Shown piece by piece: positions 21,368 to 32,023 of a DNA stretch of 64,000 bases. Position 1 is the stretch's first letter, and each line of letters opens with the position of its first letter. A program made the position numbers and the translations under genes. The DNA comes from Aporrectodea caliginosa (taxonomy: Eukaryota > Annelida > Clitellata > Crassiclitellata > Lumbricidae): assembly GCA_020284085.1 (NCBI GenBank), contig JACEVL010000973.1:1-64000 (forward strand). Reading direction: 5' to 3'. The notes beneath the pieces were generated by a model. The model made no database searches, was not told the origin of the DNA, and was given only the letters and a program-made list of their open reading frames with translations.

Positions 21368-24201
21368 TACTAGAAGCATCATCTCTAAACTAAACGAGGT
21401 TCAAACTCTATTACAACAATTGCCTACTTCAATTCTTGCTGTCACTGAGACCTGGTTATCTGACAACACCGCTGATACAGTCCATATTCCTGGTTACACC
21501 TTTACATACAGGAATAGAGGGGAGGGAAGGGGAGGAGGTGTCGGGTTGTTCACTAGGGAGGATATTAGTTATAAGGAAATGATCATCCCCACTTCTTTTA
21601 CCTCTTTTGAAAGCTTATTTATTAACATTCCATCTACAAAAAATACGGATATTGTCGTAGGAGTCATATACAGACCACCTGGTACTAATCTAGATTTCTT
21701 TAATACTGAATTTGAATCTCTAATTGACTTGCTAACCATTCATAAAAATAGAAATAAAAGGATATTTATAACTGGAGATTTTAACATCGACTTATTGGCT
21801 TCGGAGACTCATAATCCCACTGCTGACTTTACCAACTGCCTTACCTCTCACCACTTTCTCCCCATGATCCTCCAACCTACTAGAATAACTCCCACTACAG
21901 CCACCCTAATTGATAACATCTTCACTAATTCTCCTGCCTCTGTCACTAACTCTGCTATAATAATATCTGATATTTCGGATCACTTACCCATTATAACCTG
22001 GATTGAGAATACTTCTAAACCCCTAAATAAATTAGGTAATCCTCAATTAGTAAGGACCGTAAATGATACTACCACCTCTAACTTTAGACTATTACTAGAC
22101 AAAGTAGACTGGTCACCAGTTTTATCACTTTGCAGCAAAAATGAATCTGACTTAGCATATGCTTTATTTATAAAATTAATACAGCTTAATTATGACCAAG
22201 CTTTTCCTTTAAGGCCCAGAACCACTAATAAAAGAAAAGCAGCTCAGAATCCTTGGATGACTCAAGGACTATTAAATTCTACAAAAAAGAAAGAAAAACT
22301 ATACATTAAATTTGTAAAAAATCCTACTCTGGCAAATAAAGCCATATTTACCGCTTACCGTAATAAGTATAAAGTAATACGTACTAAACTGGAACAAGAC
22401 TATTATAGTAATGAATTTGCTAAATATAACCATGACATAAAAAAAACTTGGCAACTAATTAAATCCATCGTTAGTACTGAAAATAAGGATACGATTATAA
22501 AAGAAATAGTAATTAATGGCAATAAAATAGACGACTCTGAACTTATAGCTGATATATTTAATACCCATTTTACGAACTTACCTAAATCTCTAGCACAAAA
22601 TATACCTCTATCAAAAAAATCATATCAAGATTATATGCCGGCCTCTTCACTGAATTCCTTTGCTATGCTACCGACTTCCTCCTATGAGCTAATTGCTATC
22701 AACAAAACCCTTAAAGATACTCACAGTACTGGACCTGATGACCTCAATCCGCATGTATTATCGCCACTTATGGATATACTAGCAACTCCACTAAGCGAAA
22801 TAATAAATTGCTCGATTAGAACTGGAGAGGTGCCATCTGATATTAAATTAGCTAAAGTAATACCGATTTATAAACAAGGAAATAAAAATGAGGTTTCTAA
22901 CTTCAGACCTATCTCTATATTACCTTTTTTTCCAAGTTGTTTGAGAGGGTTATGTATGACAGGCTGTACTCTTTTATTAGCCAATCTAAAATCCTTTACC
23001 CCTTCCAACATGGCTTTCAGCCAGGGCATTCGACATATATGTCACTAATTGATATACAGGATAAAATCTCTCAAGCCATGGATAACAATGAATATTCCAT
23101 TGGAATTTTTCTCGACTTGGCCAAAGCATTCGATACGGTTGACCATAAAATCTTGTTATACAAACTTGAAACTTATGGAATCAGAGGAGTTGCACTTGCA
23201 TGGTTTTCAAGCTACCTAAATAACCGACGCCAGCAAGTTTCTTGTAATGGCAAGCTATCAAGTTTTCAAAACATAGTCTTTGGGGTTCCTCAAGGCTCAA
23301 TACTTGGGCCTCTACTCTTCTTAATATACATCAATGATCTTCCCAATTCTGCATCTCTTCTTCATTACATTCTCTTTGCAGATGACTCCAATGCCTTCTA
23401 CTCACATGCCTCATATGACCAATTAATTAAAATAGCAAATAATGATCTAGAACTAGCTAATGACTGGTTTAAAGCCAACAAACTCTCGCTTAACCTATCT
23501 AAAACAAATTACATCATCTTCAGGTCTAACAAAAAACCTGTTCCAACTCCTGACAATGCTCTGACAATTGATAATAAGTTAATTCCTCAAGTCTCTTCAT
23601 CTAAATTCCTAGGGGTTTACATTGACCAACACTTAAAGTGGGACATACATATTGCCGAAATTGCTAAAAAATCTCTAAAAACACTGGAATAATTCGCAGG
23701 TTATCCTATCTGCTTCCAACACACATACTCAAAAATCTATATTTTACACTTATACATCCTTATTTAAACTATTGCAATTTTGTCTGGACTTCTACATATG
23801 ACACTCACTTACTAAAACTAAACATACTACAGAAAAAAGCCATAAGAATCATTACCAAATCTCCTATCAACACCCACACTGACTCACTGTATTTGCAACT
23901 TAACCTCCTGAAAATATCTCAGATTAAATTTGTTCAAACTAGTATATTTATGTACCAATATGAGAATAACCTCCTCCCACAAGCTTTCTCAGCCTACTTC
24001 AAACCAAACTTACTCGACAAGGCCATTAGAAATAATAGAGTCTACATAAGCATATTTGCCAGAACAAATACCCGAAAGTTTTCTATCAAATACCAGGGTC
24101 CCCTCATATGGAATAGCATACCAGAATGTGTTCGCGCAGCCATGAGTCTAGCCTCATTTAAAATTCAAATCCGTGCACACACAATAAAAAATGTTAAATA
24201 A
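21368..24201 (+). pseudogene. LINE endonuclease and reverse transcriptase, two frameshifts
   Basis: Endonuclease: LAVTETWLSD (about 21440), RGGGVGLFT, GDFNIDLL (about 21773), LIDNIF and SDISDHLP (about 21965). RT: SNFRPISILPFF, then at 22922-22932 a T-run length change shifts the frame and SKLFERVMYDRLYSF, HGFQPGHSTYMSL, AKAFDTVDHKILL (about 23120), GVPQGSILGPLLF and the active site FADDSN (about 23376) follow. A second shift in the A-run at 23676-23680 moves the rest (RLSYLLP, YCNFVW, LQKKAIRII, PLIWNSIP) into a third frame, ending at 24201. The domain order matches the LINE at 26175-29387, which has these segments in one frame. Confidence 0.88.
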
Positions 24202-24548
24202 AAAATGTTAAATAACATTGCAATTATTCAGTTCTTTTTTGGTTTTATTGTCTTTTGTTTTACCTTAAGGCGGAGGGAAGCTACCTCAACGCAATTATTT
24301 CTGGGCTCCCAAGCTACTGCCACTGTGTTAAGTACTTGTCACTACTAAGATTTGTTGATATTATTTTGCAATTAGGCCCCCATTCAGCGGGATTATTCCC
24401 TTCGGGTGAGCCTATTGCTCCCTTGTTTATGCTGTGATAATTGTATATCAAATGATTATGCTTTGTGTCTAACTACTGTTAAATATTACTTGTTTTGATT
24501 TTTGTTATTGGGACCAATAAACAAATTGAATTGAAAAATTGAATTGAA

Positions 24549-24640
24549 GTACAAATACAAGTACTGAGGTCTTAAGTACCTGTACAAATACTTAAGTATC
24601 AAGTACAAGTACGAGTACAAGTACACATGGCTACTGCAAG
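24549..24640. repeat. AAGTAC-rich subterminal repeats of a hAT element
   Basis: Repeated AAGTAC/CAAGTAC words with TTAAGTACCTGTAC. A matching block occurs at 30535-30661 beside a hAT-type terminus. The hAT dimerisation-domain fragment starts immediately to the right. Confidence 0.6.
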
Positions 24641-24689
24641 AACAAGGATTTACTTCCTTGACAAAGCAATGGTGTATTGCCACATGCAC

Positions 24690-25130
24690 TCATTTATAAT
24701 TTTGCTTTTTGAGAAATATAATGGATGTGAGCATCTTGTCACTCAGATTCGATCGAAACTGTTTTAATATTAAACTAAACACACTTTCAACCGGAGCGCT
24801 AGATGCAGGCACACTCACAACTCTAAACGCTGGTTTGTCAAGAACAGTTTTGCTGCATTCCAAACGTCCAAACAATCAATTTCATCAAAGTCATCATGGC
24901 CTCTGATATATTCAACCAGGTTGTCACTTGTGATGATAAGGTGCTCGGTTTCACAGAAGATCGTGTACAGTAGTGACCAAATAGCTTAGACTTTTTGGTA
25001 CATGAGGTCTGCAGTTTCGGTTGATGCAACCGTATCTGTGATTATCGTGCCAAAATGAAACGTTTGTGTAGCACCTGCTCCACCACTGCCAAAGAAACTT
25101 GATGTGGGCCCCAACAAAGCATGTGTCTCA
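24690..25130 (-). pseudogene. hAT transposase C-terminal fragment
   Basis: Minus-strand frames include LVEYIRGHDDFDEID-like text, DVWNAAKLFLTN-like text, then VVSVPASSAPVESVFS and SNLSDKMLTSIIFLKK, ending at 24690. SVPASSAPVERVFS followed by LSDKLL..L.FLK is the hallmark of the hAT C-terminal dimerisation (hATC) domain. At least one frame change near 24840-24870 breaks it. The rest of the transposase is missing or lies beyond LINE insertions to the right. Confidence 0.8.
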
Positions 25131-25299
25131 TTCACATAAGATATAATCATATCTGCACACATTAATATCCTGTATAATATCCTGTGTTATCTAGTTAAGA
25201 CTAAAATGTTACACATTATGCTACTCATGACTATTCATCTTAACCTTGGTTTACTGTTAATTTTGATGTTAATTGGCTTTGTTTTTTAAATGTAACATT

Positions 25300-25445
25300 C
25301 ATCTAGGTGTCCCTAGTTAGCGGGATCTTGATCCCTTTTGGGCCTCCTATTGTGGCGTTCGTCTCTAATCAGAGCCTGTAAAATTTATACTTGTATATCT
25401 TGAAACAGTGGCAATAAAACTTTTGATTGATTGATTGATTGATTA
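25300..25445 (+). mobile_element. LINE 3' UTR fragment
   Basis: Only the 3' end is present: CCCTAGTTAGCGGGATCTTG then ATCCCTTTTGGGCCTCC (25310-25350), AATAAA at 25413 and a (TTGA)n tail at 25420-25445. The motif matches the 3' UTRs of the LINEs ending at 24548 and 29995. It is a 5'-truncated insertion into the hAT remnant. Confidence 0.7.
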
Positions 25446-25780
25446 AATAAGAACTTATTAGTTGTAGGCAGTCTTTGACAATTGGAGCAACACAAAGAAA
25501 ATGCCTTAATTAGCGCGTTTACGTAAAAGAGAAAAGTGATTCGCAAATGACTATCTAAGTGGCCTAACTAAGCGCGTTTTGATACAGATTACAATGTTTC
25601 CTTCCACGCAGCGGAAGACTCTTTCGAGAGGAACATAGAACACAGAGAAACATAGAAAACTCACAATTTTCACAAGTGAGCCCCATTCACACATGAATTC
25701 CAAGTATAAGCCATAGGTTCAGTGGTTTATTACTAGAAGTGTATAATACAGTTTGACGACAGCCAAAGGGTTTTCTTTTA
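25446..25780. other. No gene seen
   Basis: Non-coding sequence between two LINE insertions, possibly internal hAT sequence. It has no recognisable protein motif on either strand. Confidence 0.4.
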
Positions 25781-28700
25781 CGTTTGGACCTTCGTCAACC
25801 ACCGTTGGGTTTCTTTTTTCCTCGTTCTATGTAGCACCAAAGTTTCTACATCAACCTCCACAGAGCAAGTCTCACTGAACTCCTACGAGTGGCATTGACG
25901 TGCATGGTAACAATCATTTGGTTTTCGTTCCTTTTATTTCCGTTAGGACCTTCGTTAATCACCGTTGGTTTAGCTCACGTGTTAAAAATATGAGACTAGA
26001 GAGTGCCAGTACAAGTTTTAAAGACTGGGCTCCATCTAACTTTTCTTGTTTTTGTTGTCAACCACGCTTATTTGATGCCTCTGTTATTGTTGATTTTAGC
26101 TTTCTTTTACTCTCCTTCTCCTCCTAATCTGCCCTCAAGCTAACTAGTCATATTTCCTATACTGAGCAGCCGACTTGCTACACCTCACTGGTCTGGCATC
26201 TGCCTCTCGCTCTCAACCATCACCGGGGATCATTAATGATTATAAAACCAGTTGTTTGAGATTTGATGTAACCGATTACCAAGTTCTTAACTCTGCCTTA
26301 AACTTACCAATTGCTGAATTTGAAACGGACTCAGAGGAAGAGCCTAACTCGCCTAATGAACTTAATATTACGAACCCCTTCGCAACCGAACTGGAGGTTT
26401 TCCCAGAGGAAATTGAAGATAGTTCCCATCTAGAAAATGTTAACTGGGACCCGGATGCAAACTACTTTAGAAATCCCACCTGGTCAAGTCCCTACATTGA
26501 TCCTGTTGTACTCGCAAAGCAAATTCAATCAAAAAGTCAACAGGTCAGTTCATCTCTTACGGTTTTGCATATTAATTGCCGAAGCATAACGCACAAATTG
26601 TCAGAAATTAGTGAGCTGGCCATTAATTCTAAGGCCTCAGTCATTGCGCTGACGGAAACCTGGTTAGACGAAAATCTAGAAAGCACAATACACGTAAGTG
26701 GATACACTTTCGTCGGGAGTTCAAGAGCGGGGGGAGGTGGGGGAGGGGTGGGATTGCTTATAAATAATCACTTAAAATTCCATCAATTTGCTACGAAAGT
26801 TACTACAGCAGAACATAAGTCTTATGAGAGCCTCTTTATTAGCCTGACGTTAAAAAAGAGTTCCCCCGTGGTAGGAGTAATTTATCGTCCACCGGGACAG
26901 AGCCTCAAGGAATTCAATGAAGAATTCGACGAATTACTCTCGGGAATAAAAAACAATCCAAAAGAAGTAATTTTACTGGGGGACTTCAATATTGATCTTC
27001 TAAAAATTAACGACCATAATGATTCCTGCGCTTTTCATAATTATTTGACGGCCCATCATTTTTTACCAATAATAACCAGACCTACTCGAATTACCCCCGA
27101 TACCAGCACGCTGATTGACAACATATTTAGCAATGCCTGGTCGAAGCTGACTGAAGCCTTCATCCTTATATCTGACATTTCTGACCATCTACCACTCTAT
27201 GCTTGCTTTTCCCTTGAAACTATCTTACCAATTATTAATCATACCAAGAAAACTAGAATTGTGAAGGAAGATAATCTAACCAGATTCAAATCGGCCCTGC
27301 AGGATGAAAGTTGGGATGACATTAAGAAGGTTTGCGACATGGGTGATACAAATGGAGCATACGACCTCTTCTTCGAGAAATATTCACTTGCCTATAATTC
27401 GGCATTTCCAGTGACCATCGAAGAAAAGAAACATAGAGATACGTTCAAGAAACCCTGGATGACTCCAGGATTATTGTAAGTGCACACACGATACATAAAA
27501 AATCCAACTCTCAAAAACAAAAAAGCTTTTACTCAGTATAGGAATAAATTTAAAACAGTTAGACTAAATGCCGAACGAAATTACTACACAACGGAGTTCT
27601 TTAAACACCATAACGACTTAAAGGCTACATGGAAACTACTTAGAGCAGCCATGCATATTGAAGATAAAAAAGTTAACCAAATTACCCTAAAGATTAACGG
27701 ATCATTGGTCGAGGATCCCGAAATAATTGCTAATAGTTTCAACAACTACTTCGTCACAATAGCCTCTGAGCTATCTAGTTCCCTACCAGAGTCCACCGGT
27801 TCCTTTGAAGAATTTCTCCCACCCTCTAGATTGAATTCAATGGGTTTTCCACTGACCTCTCCGGAAGAGATCCTGAAAATTAGCACTTCTATAAAAAAAA
27901 CACATACCAGAGGTTTAGACGATATCGACCCTTACTTAGCCACTCCAAATATCCACTTAATAGCTAATATATTATCGGCTATCATTAACTGTTCATTAAC
28001 GAACGGAATAGTTCCTTCTAAGCTTAAAATGGCTAAAGTGGTTCCAATTTTCAAAAAGGGTGATGCTGAAAATCCGGCGAACTATAGACCAATTTCAGTA
28101 CTTCCTTATTTCGCAAAATACTTCGAGAAAATAGTTTACGATAGACTCAGTAATTATATTAACACTTACAACCTAATACACCAAACCCAACATGGCTTCC
28201 AACAGGGTCACTCCACCTATATGGCTTTATTAGACATGGAGGACAGAATTACAAAAGCAATCGATGCAAATGAATTTGCCGTAGGTATCTTTATCGACCT
28301 CGCGAAGGCGTTCGATACAGTTGACCATACTATTCTACTAAAAAAGCTTGAAAATTTGGGAATTAGGGGTTCTATCTTAAAATGGTTCAACAGCTATTTC
28401 CAGGATCGTACTCAGAAGGTTATGTGTAATGATGTACTCTCAGAGGGTCGTAAAATACCATATGGAGTCCCCCAAGGCTCCAATCTCGGTCCTATTCTGT
28501 TCCTGCTATTCATTAATGACCTTGCAAACGTTTCAAAAAACCTGTACTTCATCCTATTTGCTGATGATACCAACATCTTCTTCGCGCATCACTCTTGGGA
28601 AACCCTACAACAAATAGTTAATAATGAACTAATTCTAGTTAATAAATGGTTCTTAGCCAATCGTCTTACCCTTAACATTGACAAAACAAACATAATATTA

Positions 28701-29996
28701 TTCAGATCTCATCGAAAACCATCACCAAGGGAGTTTGCCCTGGAAATGGCAGGAACCCCATTATTACGAGTCGAGTCCGCCAGATTCCTAGGAGTCACGG
28801 TCGATAGCCACTTATCCTGGAGAGAACATATTAATTTCATTGCCAAAAAACTCGCCAAAAACATTGGTATTCTATATAGGGTCTCCCACCTTCTTCCTCA
28901 AGCCGCCAGGTTGAATTTATATAATTCTCTAATCCTCCCATATCTAACATACTGCAATATGATCTGGGCCTCCAACTACGACTCAAGAATTAGTAAACTA
29001 ATTATCTTACAAAAAAAAGCTATCCGAGTAATTGCAGGTGCCCCAAAGAGTTCTCACACTCATCTCATCTTTAAGAAATTAAATCTGTTAAACTTGAAGC
29101 AAGTAAGAGCAGTTCAAATCGGAGAGTTCGTTTACAAAGCTCAAAATAATATTCTCCCGAGTTTATTTCATAGCTATTTTATAGCTGGTTCTCAAATCCA
29201 CTCCCACGACACTAGGAATGCCACTTCTCTCAGATCAACCTATGCTCGTACCAATTCACGAGTATTCAGCATAAAGTTCTATGGCCCAAATCTCTGGAAT
29301 ACCATTCCATTAGACATACGCCTTGCGCCAAATATCTACTTATTTAAGATTAGATTTAAAGCATATCTCATAACGTCATCTGACTGACCTCCCCGGTGGT
29401 GGAGGATCCCTGTGAATGGCCAGCCTTTTCCTTTTTCTTTCCCTTCCTCTTCTCGTCTCCTCTCTTCTCATATCTTGCATTCTTCCTCACTTTCCCTTCC
29501 TGATCTCTCTGCTCTCTCGCTCTTCCTTCTTTCAACTCTCCTCTTCCTTATTTCGCGTCTCCTCTACCTCCTCAGTTTACTTATTTTAGTAGTAAGGATT
29601 TTAGTTAAGGATTTTAGTTAAGGTTATTTTGGGGTCTTTTGCCCAAGCACTATGTTATTTTTTGTGTTTTTGCCCGCCGTTACTAGTGTCTATCTTCTTG
29701 TATCTTTCTTAATAGTTAAGGTATGCACCCTCCCGTTGTTTTTTTGCTCAGCTAAAGATTTCCTCCGTCCTCACAAAATGTCGTAATTTCTGGACTGTCT
29801 CATGACCGTACAATCATTGGTTTGTAATGGAACTTGTAGGTCGCCCCAACTAGCGGGAATAATCCTCCCTTTGGGGTCTCCTTTTGCCTCATGTAGCGTG
29901 ATACACCTGTTAAATATACTTGATTCACTATTTGTATAACGGGTCACATTATCTGATGCAATAAAGTTTTTTCTGATTCTGATTCTGATTCTGATA
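25781..29996 (+). mobile_element. CR1/Jockey-like LINE, almost intact
   Basis: The 5' leader has two related blocks (GGACCTTCGTCAACCACCGTT near 25788 and GGACCTTCGTTAATCACCGTT near 25949). One long coding region (26175-29387) has a single in-frame stop. The 3' UTR has the TAGCGGGAATAATCCTCCCT / TTTGGGG motif (29850-29877), AATAAA at 29960 and a (TTCTGA)n tail at 29971-29995. It is inserted in the hAT remnant. The 5' end is approximate. Confidence 0.85.
26175..29387 (+). pseudogene. LINE endonuclease-RT ORF with one internal stop
   Basis: Acidic N-terminal region, then endonuclease: LHINCRSITHKLSEI, TETWLDE (26653), AGGGGGGVGLL, GDFNIDLL (26979), SDISDHLPL (27172). A TAA at 27477 follows PWMTPGLL. 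The same frame then continues with HTRYIKNPTLKNKKAF. Compared with the sister LINE (GLLNSTKKKEKLYIKF), several codons are also missing at this junction, so a small deletion and a stop arose together. RT: NYRPISVLPYF, HGFQQGHSTYMALL, AKAFDTVDHTILL (about 28306), GVPQGSNLGPILF, FADDTNIFF (28558), and the C-terminal FYGPNLWNTIP. No other frame break occurs in 3.2 kb, so inactivation was recent. Confidence 0.9.
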
Positions 29997-30125
29997 AAAT
30001 GCATTATTTCGGTGAATAAGCTGGTTTCCTTATCGCGGCTTTCGTATGGTGCTGAGAAAGTTCGACGACTTACAAATGATTCGTTACTCACTGCTCACCT
30101 CTCCGTATGGAGTCTTTGCAAGTGT

Positions 30126-30353
30126 TTAACAAAGTTTGATGTTGTGCCAGTTGTTTTCTTCAATGGTAGTTTTCTCACTACAAAACTTGCACTTAGCAGA
30201 AGTAGCATTTCCCTTGAGAGTGAAATTATCATAATTCATAACCAAACTTAACAGCTCTAGGAATATTAGTATTTTATTGTTAGCATTATCACCGTCCGTG
30301 GCCTCTATTTTAGCAAGACAGCCGGAAGAAATTCTGATCAAGATGCGGTCCAT
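30126..30353 (-). pseudogene. Possible BED-finger region of the hAT transposase
   Basis: The minus frame reads NYDNFTLKGNATSAKCKFCS, then EKTTIEENNWHN and a stop. F-x-x-x-x-x-x-AKCKxC resembles the start of BED zinc fingers at hAT N-termini, although the His pair is not clear. Downstream minus text (SNESFVSRRTFSAPYESRDK) runs to 29997, where the LINE tail begins. Its position near the right terminus fits the N-terminal end of the transposase. Confidence 0.35.
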
Positions 30354-30440
30354 AGGCTACATAGCGCCTCTGAATGGGAAATCTCTGATGGGCGCTATAA
30401 CAAGTGTTCAAATACAATACAATACAATACAATACATAAC
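30340..30440 (+). mobile_element. LINE 3' tail fragment, (AATAC)n
   Basis: ATAGCGCCTCTGAATGGGAA...GGGCGCTATAACAAGTGTTC is followed by an (AATAC)n run at 30407-30436. GCGCTATA plus a short simple-repeat tail matches the 3' ends of the CR1/L2-like family at 6.8 and 39.7 kb. Confidence 0.5.
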
Positions 30441-30534
30441 TGCCAGATTATTCAATATCCAGAACGTAAGAATTAATGACTGAAAGGAAAGACAAAGCTT
30501 ACTGGTAAAGTATCCGAGTGGCTGTAGAAATGTC

Positions 30535-30661
30535 ATTTGTGTCTAAGTACTTAGGTCTCAAGTACGTGTACAAGTACTTAGGTCTCCAGTACAAGTTCAA
30601 GTACTGACTGTACTCAAGTTGCACTTGAGTATAAGTACAAGTACCAATATTACACCTCTGC
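30535..30661. mobile_element. Right terminus of the hAT element
   Basis: Read on the minus strand from 30661: CAGAGGTGTAATATTGGTAC, then TTGTACTTATACTCAAGTGC and many AAGTAC words. CAGnGGTGTA-type ends are typical of hAT inverted repeats. The AAGTAC block mirrors that at 24549-24640 beside the hATC fragment. If both belong to one element it spans about 24.5-30.66 kb and was later filled by LINEs. The opposite terminus is not seen, so no target duplication can be checked. Confidence 0.55.
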
Positions 30662-30689
30662 ACACAATAGTTCACAAAAGAAGTTAATC

Positions 30690-30914
30690 ATCATGAAAAA
30701 ATTACGTTTTTCCTCCATGATATTGCCGATTTTTAAGCAAATTCCCATATTTTCACATATTCTAACATTTTTGTGCCGGGGGCAAGGCTTAACCTTTTTC
30801 AATTGGTCTGAAAATTGGTACAGTTGAACAAAGTGATAAATGGAATGGGAAAATCGCCTTGGAGCAATACTTTTTGGAACTTTCGGGAAATACATTACAT
30901 TTTGGAGCACCCTA
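30690..30914 (-). repeat. Second copy of the TAGGGTGCTCCA dispersed repeat
   Basis: Minus-strand counterpart of 15848-16015; the two share the starting phrase, the GCTCCAAGGCGATTTTCCCAT block and GCCTTGCCCCCGGCAC. Confidence 0.7.
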
Positions 30915-32023
30915 ATCCAGACAGAGCCTTCACCAGATTTGGTCCATGATTCAGATATTGAAAGCGACAGACCCTACGCGGGATGAGGGCATGAGGCCAT
31001 ACACTCTTAACCAGATTCTCTAGCCGAATGGCCTTCGCCCATTTCATCCTAGGACGCAGGTTGTTTCTTACGCTAACACTCTTCATCCTCTAAGATGCCG
31101 CCCACTCTCTCCTCCGTTTCTACAGACCATAGGCTACGGACCTGACCATTCCCAAGACACCAAAGCCTGGTAAGCCTACAAAGGAAGTCGTTACCCACGA
31201 TTTTAGGGCGCTCCGTATACCAAATGCCTCGGAAAGTGGTGTAGTCGTCTCTCGAATCTAGAGGTGAAATGAGTTTCTATTCTTTTCTTCCACTGGTTAC
31301 AAATAAAGTGAAAACGATATATCAACGAATCAATCTAATGTCTAACAAAAACAAGCACTTAGTGGGGCCAGCTGTTGCAATGCACAACGTCAAAACCGTT
31401 TACGTAAATATCCAGACATTAGCGGACTTATCTTCGGAACACTGATCTGATTATAGCTTGCTTTTGTTGCTCTTGTGCATTAGACACTGGCGCGATATAA
31501 GTGAATTATTACATTTGCTATCAAACAGCCAGACATTTCGATGGATTACCGTACCCAGAGAAAGTGTCTCACTTCACGGTGAGTTAAAAGTTAAGCACAG
31601 CATAAACTATGGAAGTAGCTGGATGGTTATCGTGGAAATCTAATATGCGTCTGAAAGTCGGATACCTAAAAAGTGGAAACGCTGACAGAACAGTTTGTAG
31701 CAACAGAATGCCTGAATGAAATCGGAATCCCAATTGTTTAGAAATTACGGGCTGGGATTACAATTTCCGAGAAATAAACGACTTCAACATGGCTTGGATT
31801 AGGCTATTGACAGAAGTTGTCTATGATCAAAAGTCAACATGCTAAGTGATTAATGGGTGCAGTTACTGATAGGTGTTGGATCATTCGTTCTACAATCTAT
31901 TTACCCAGTTTCTCAAAGTAGAGCAATCGCTCTGTGGTTCACGACATAATCAATTGAACTTTCATCGTAGCTTGAAAGCTTGAATAGCTTATTTCTTGGC
32001 TGAATTTGATAACTTTGTTGCAA
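30915..32023. other. No gene seen; 3' flank of the GTPase gene
   Basis: No convincing ORF. GCATTAGACACTGGCGCGAT followed by ATAAGTGAATTATTAC near 31479-31510 resembles the LINE tail at 40799-40845. The GTPase 3' UTR must lie in the upper part of this stretch, but no clear AATAAA was found on the minus strand. Confidence 0.4.

Larger units (their letters stand above)
19380..24548 (+). mobile_element. PHD-finger CR1/Jockey-like LINE, split and frame-shifted
   Basis: In order: a zinc-finger N-terminus (19395-19811), a piggyBac-like insertion, endonuclease and RT (21364-23690), a C-terminal domain in a third frame (23680-24201) and a 3' UTR. The 3' UTR has a GCGGGATTATTCCCTTCGGG hairpin motif (24388-24407), AATAAA at 24516 and a (TTGAA)n tail ending near 24548. 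It inserted next to hAT-derived GTAC repeats. The 5' end is approximate. It has two frameshifts plus the insertion, so it is dead. Confidence 0.85.
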
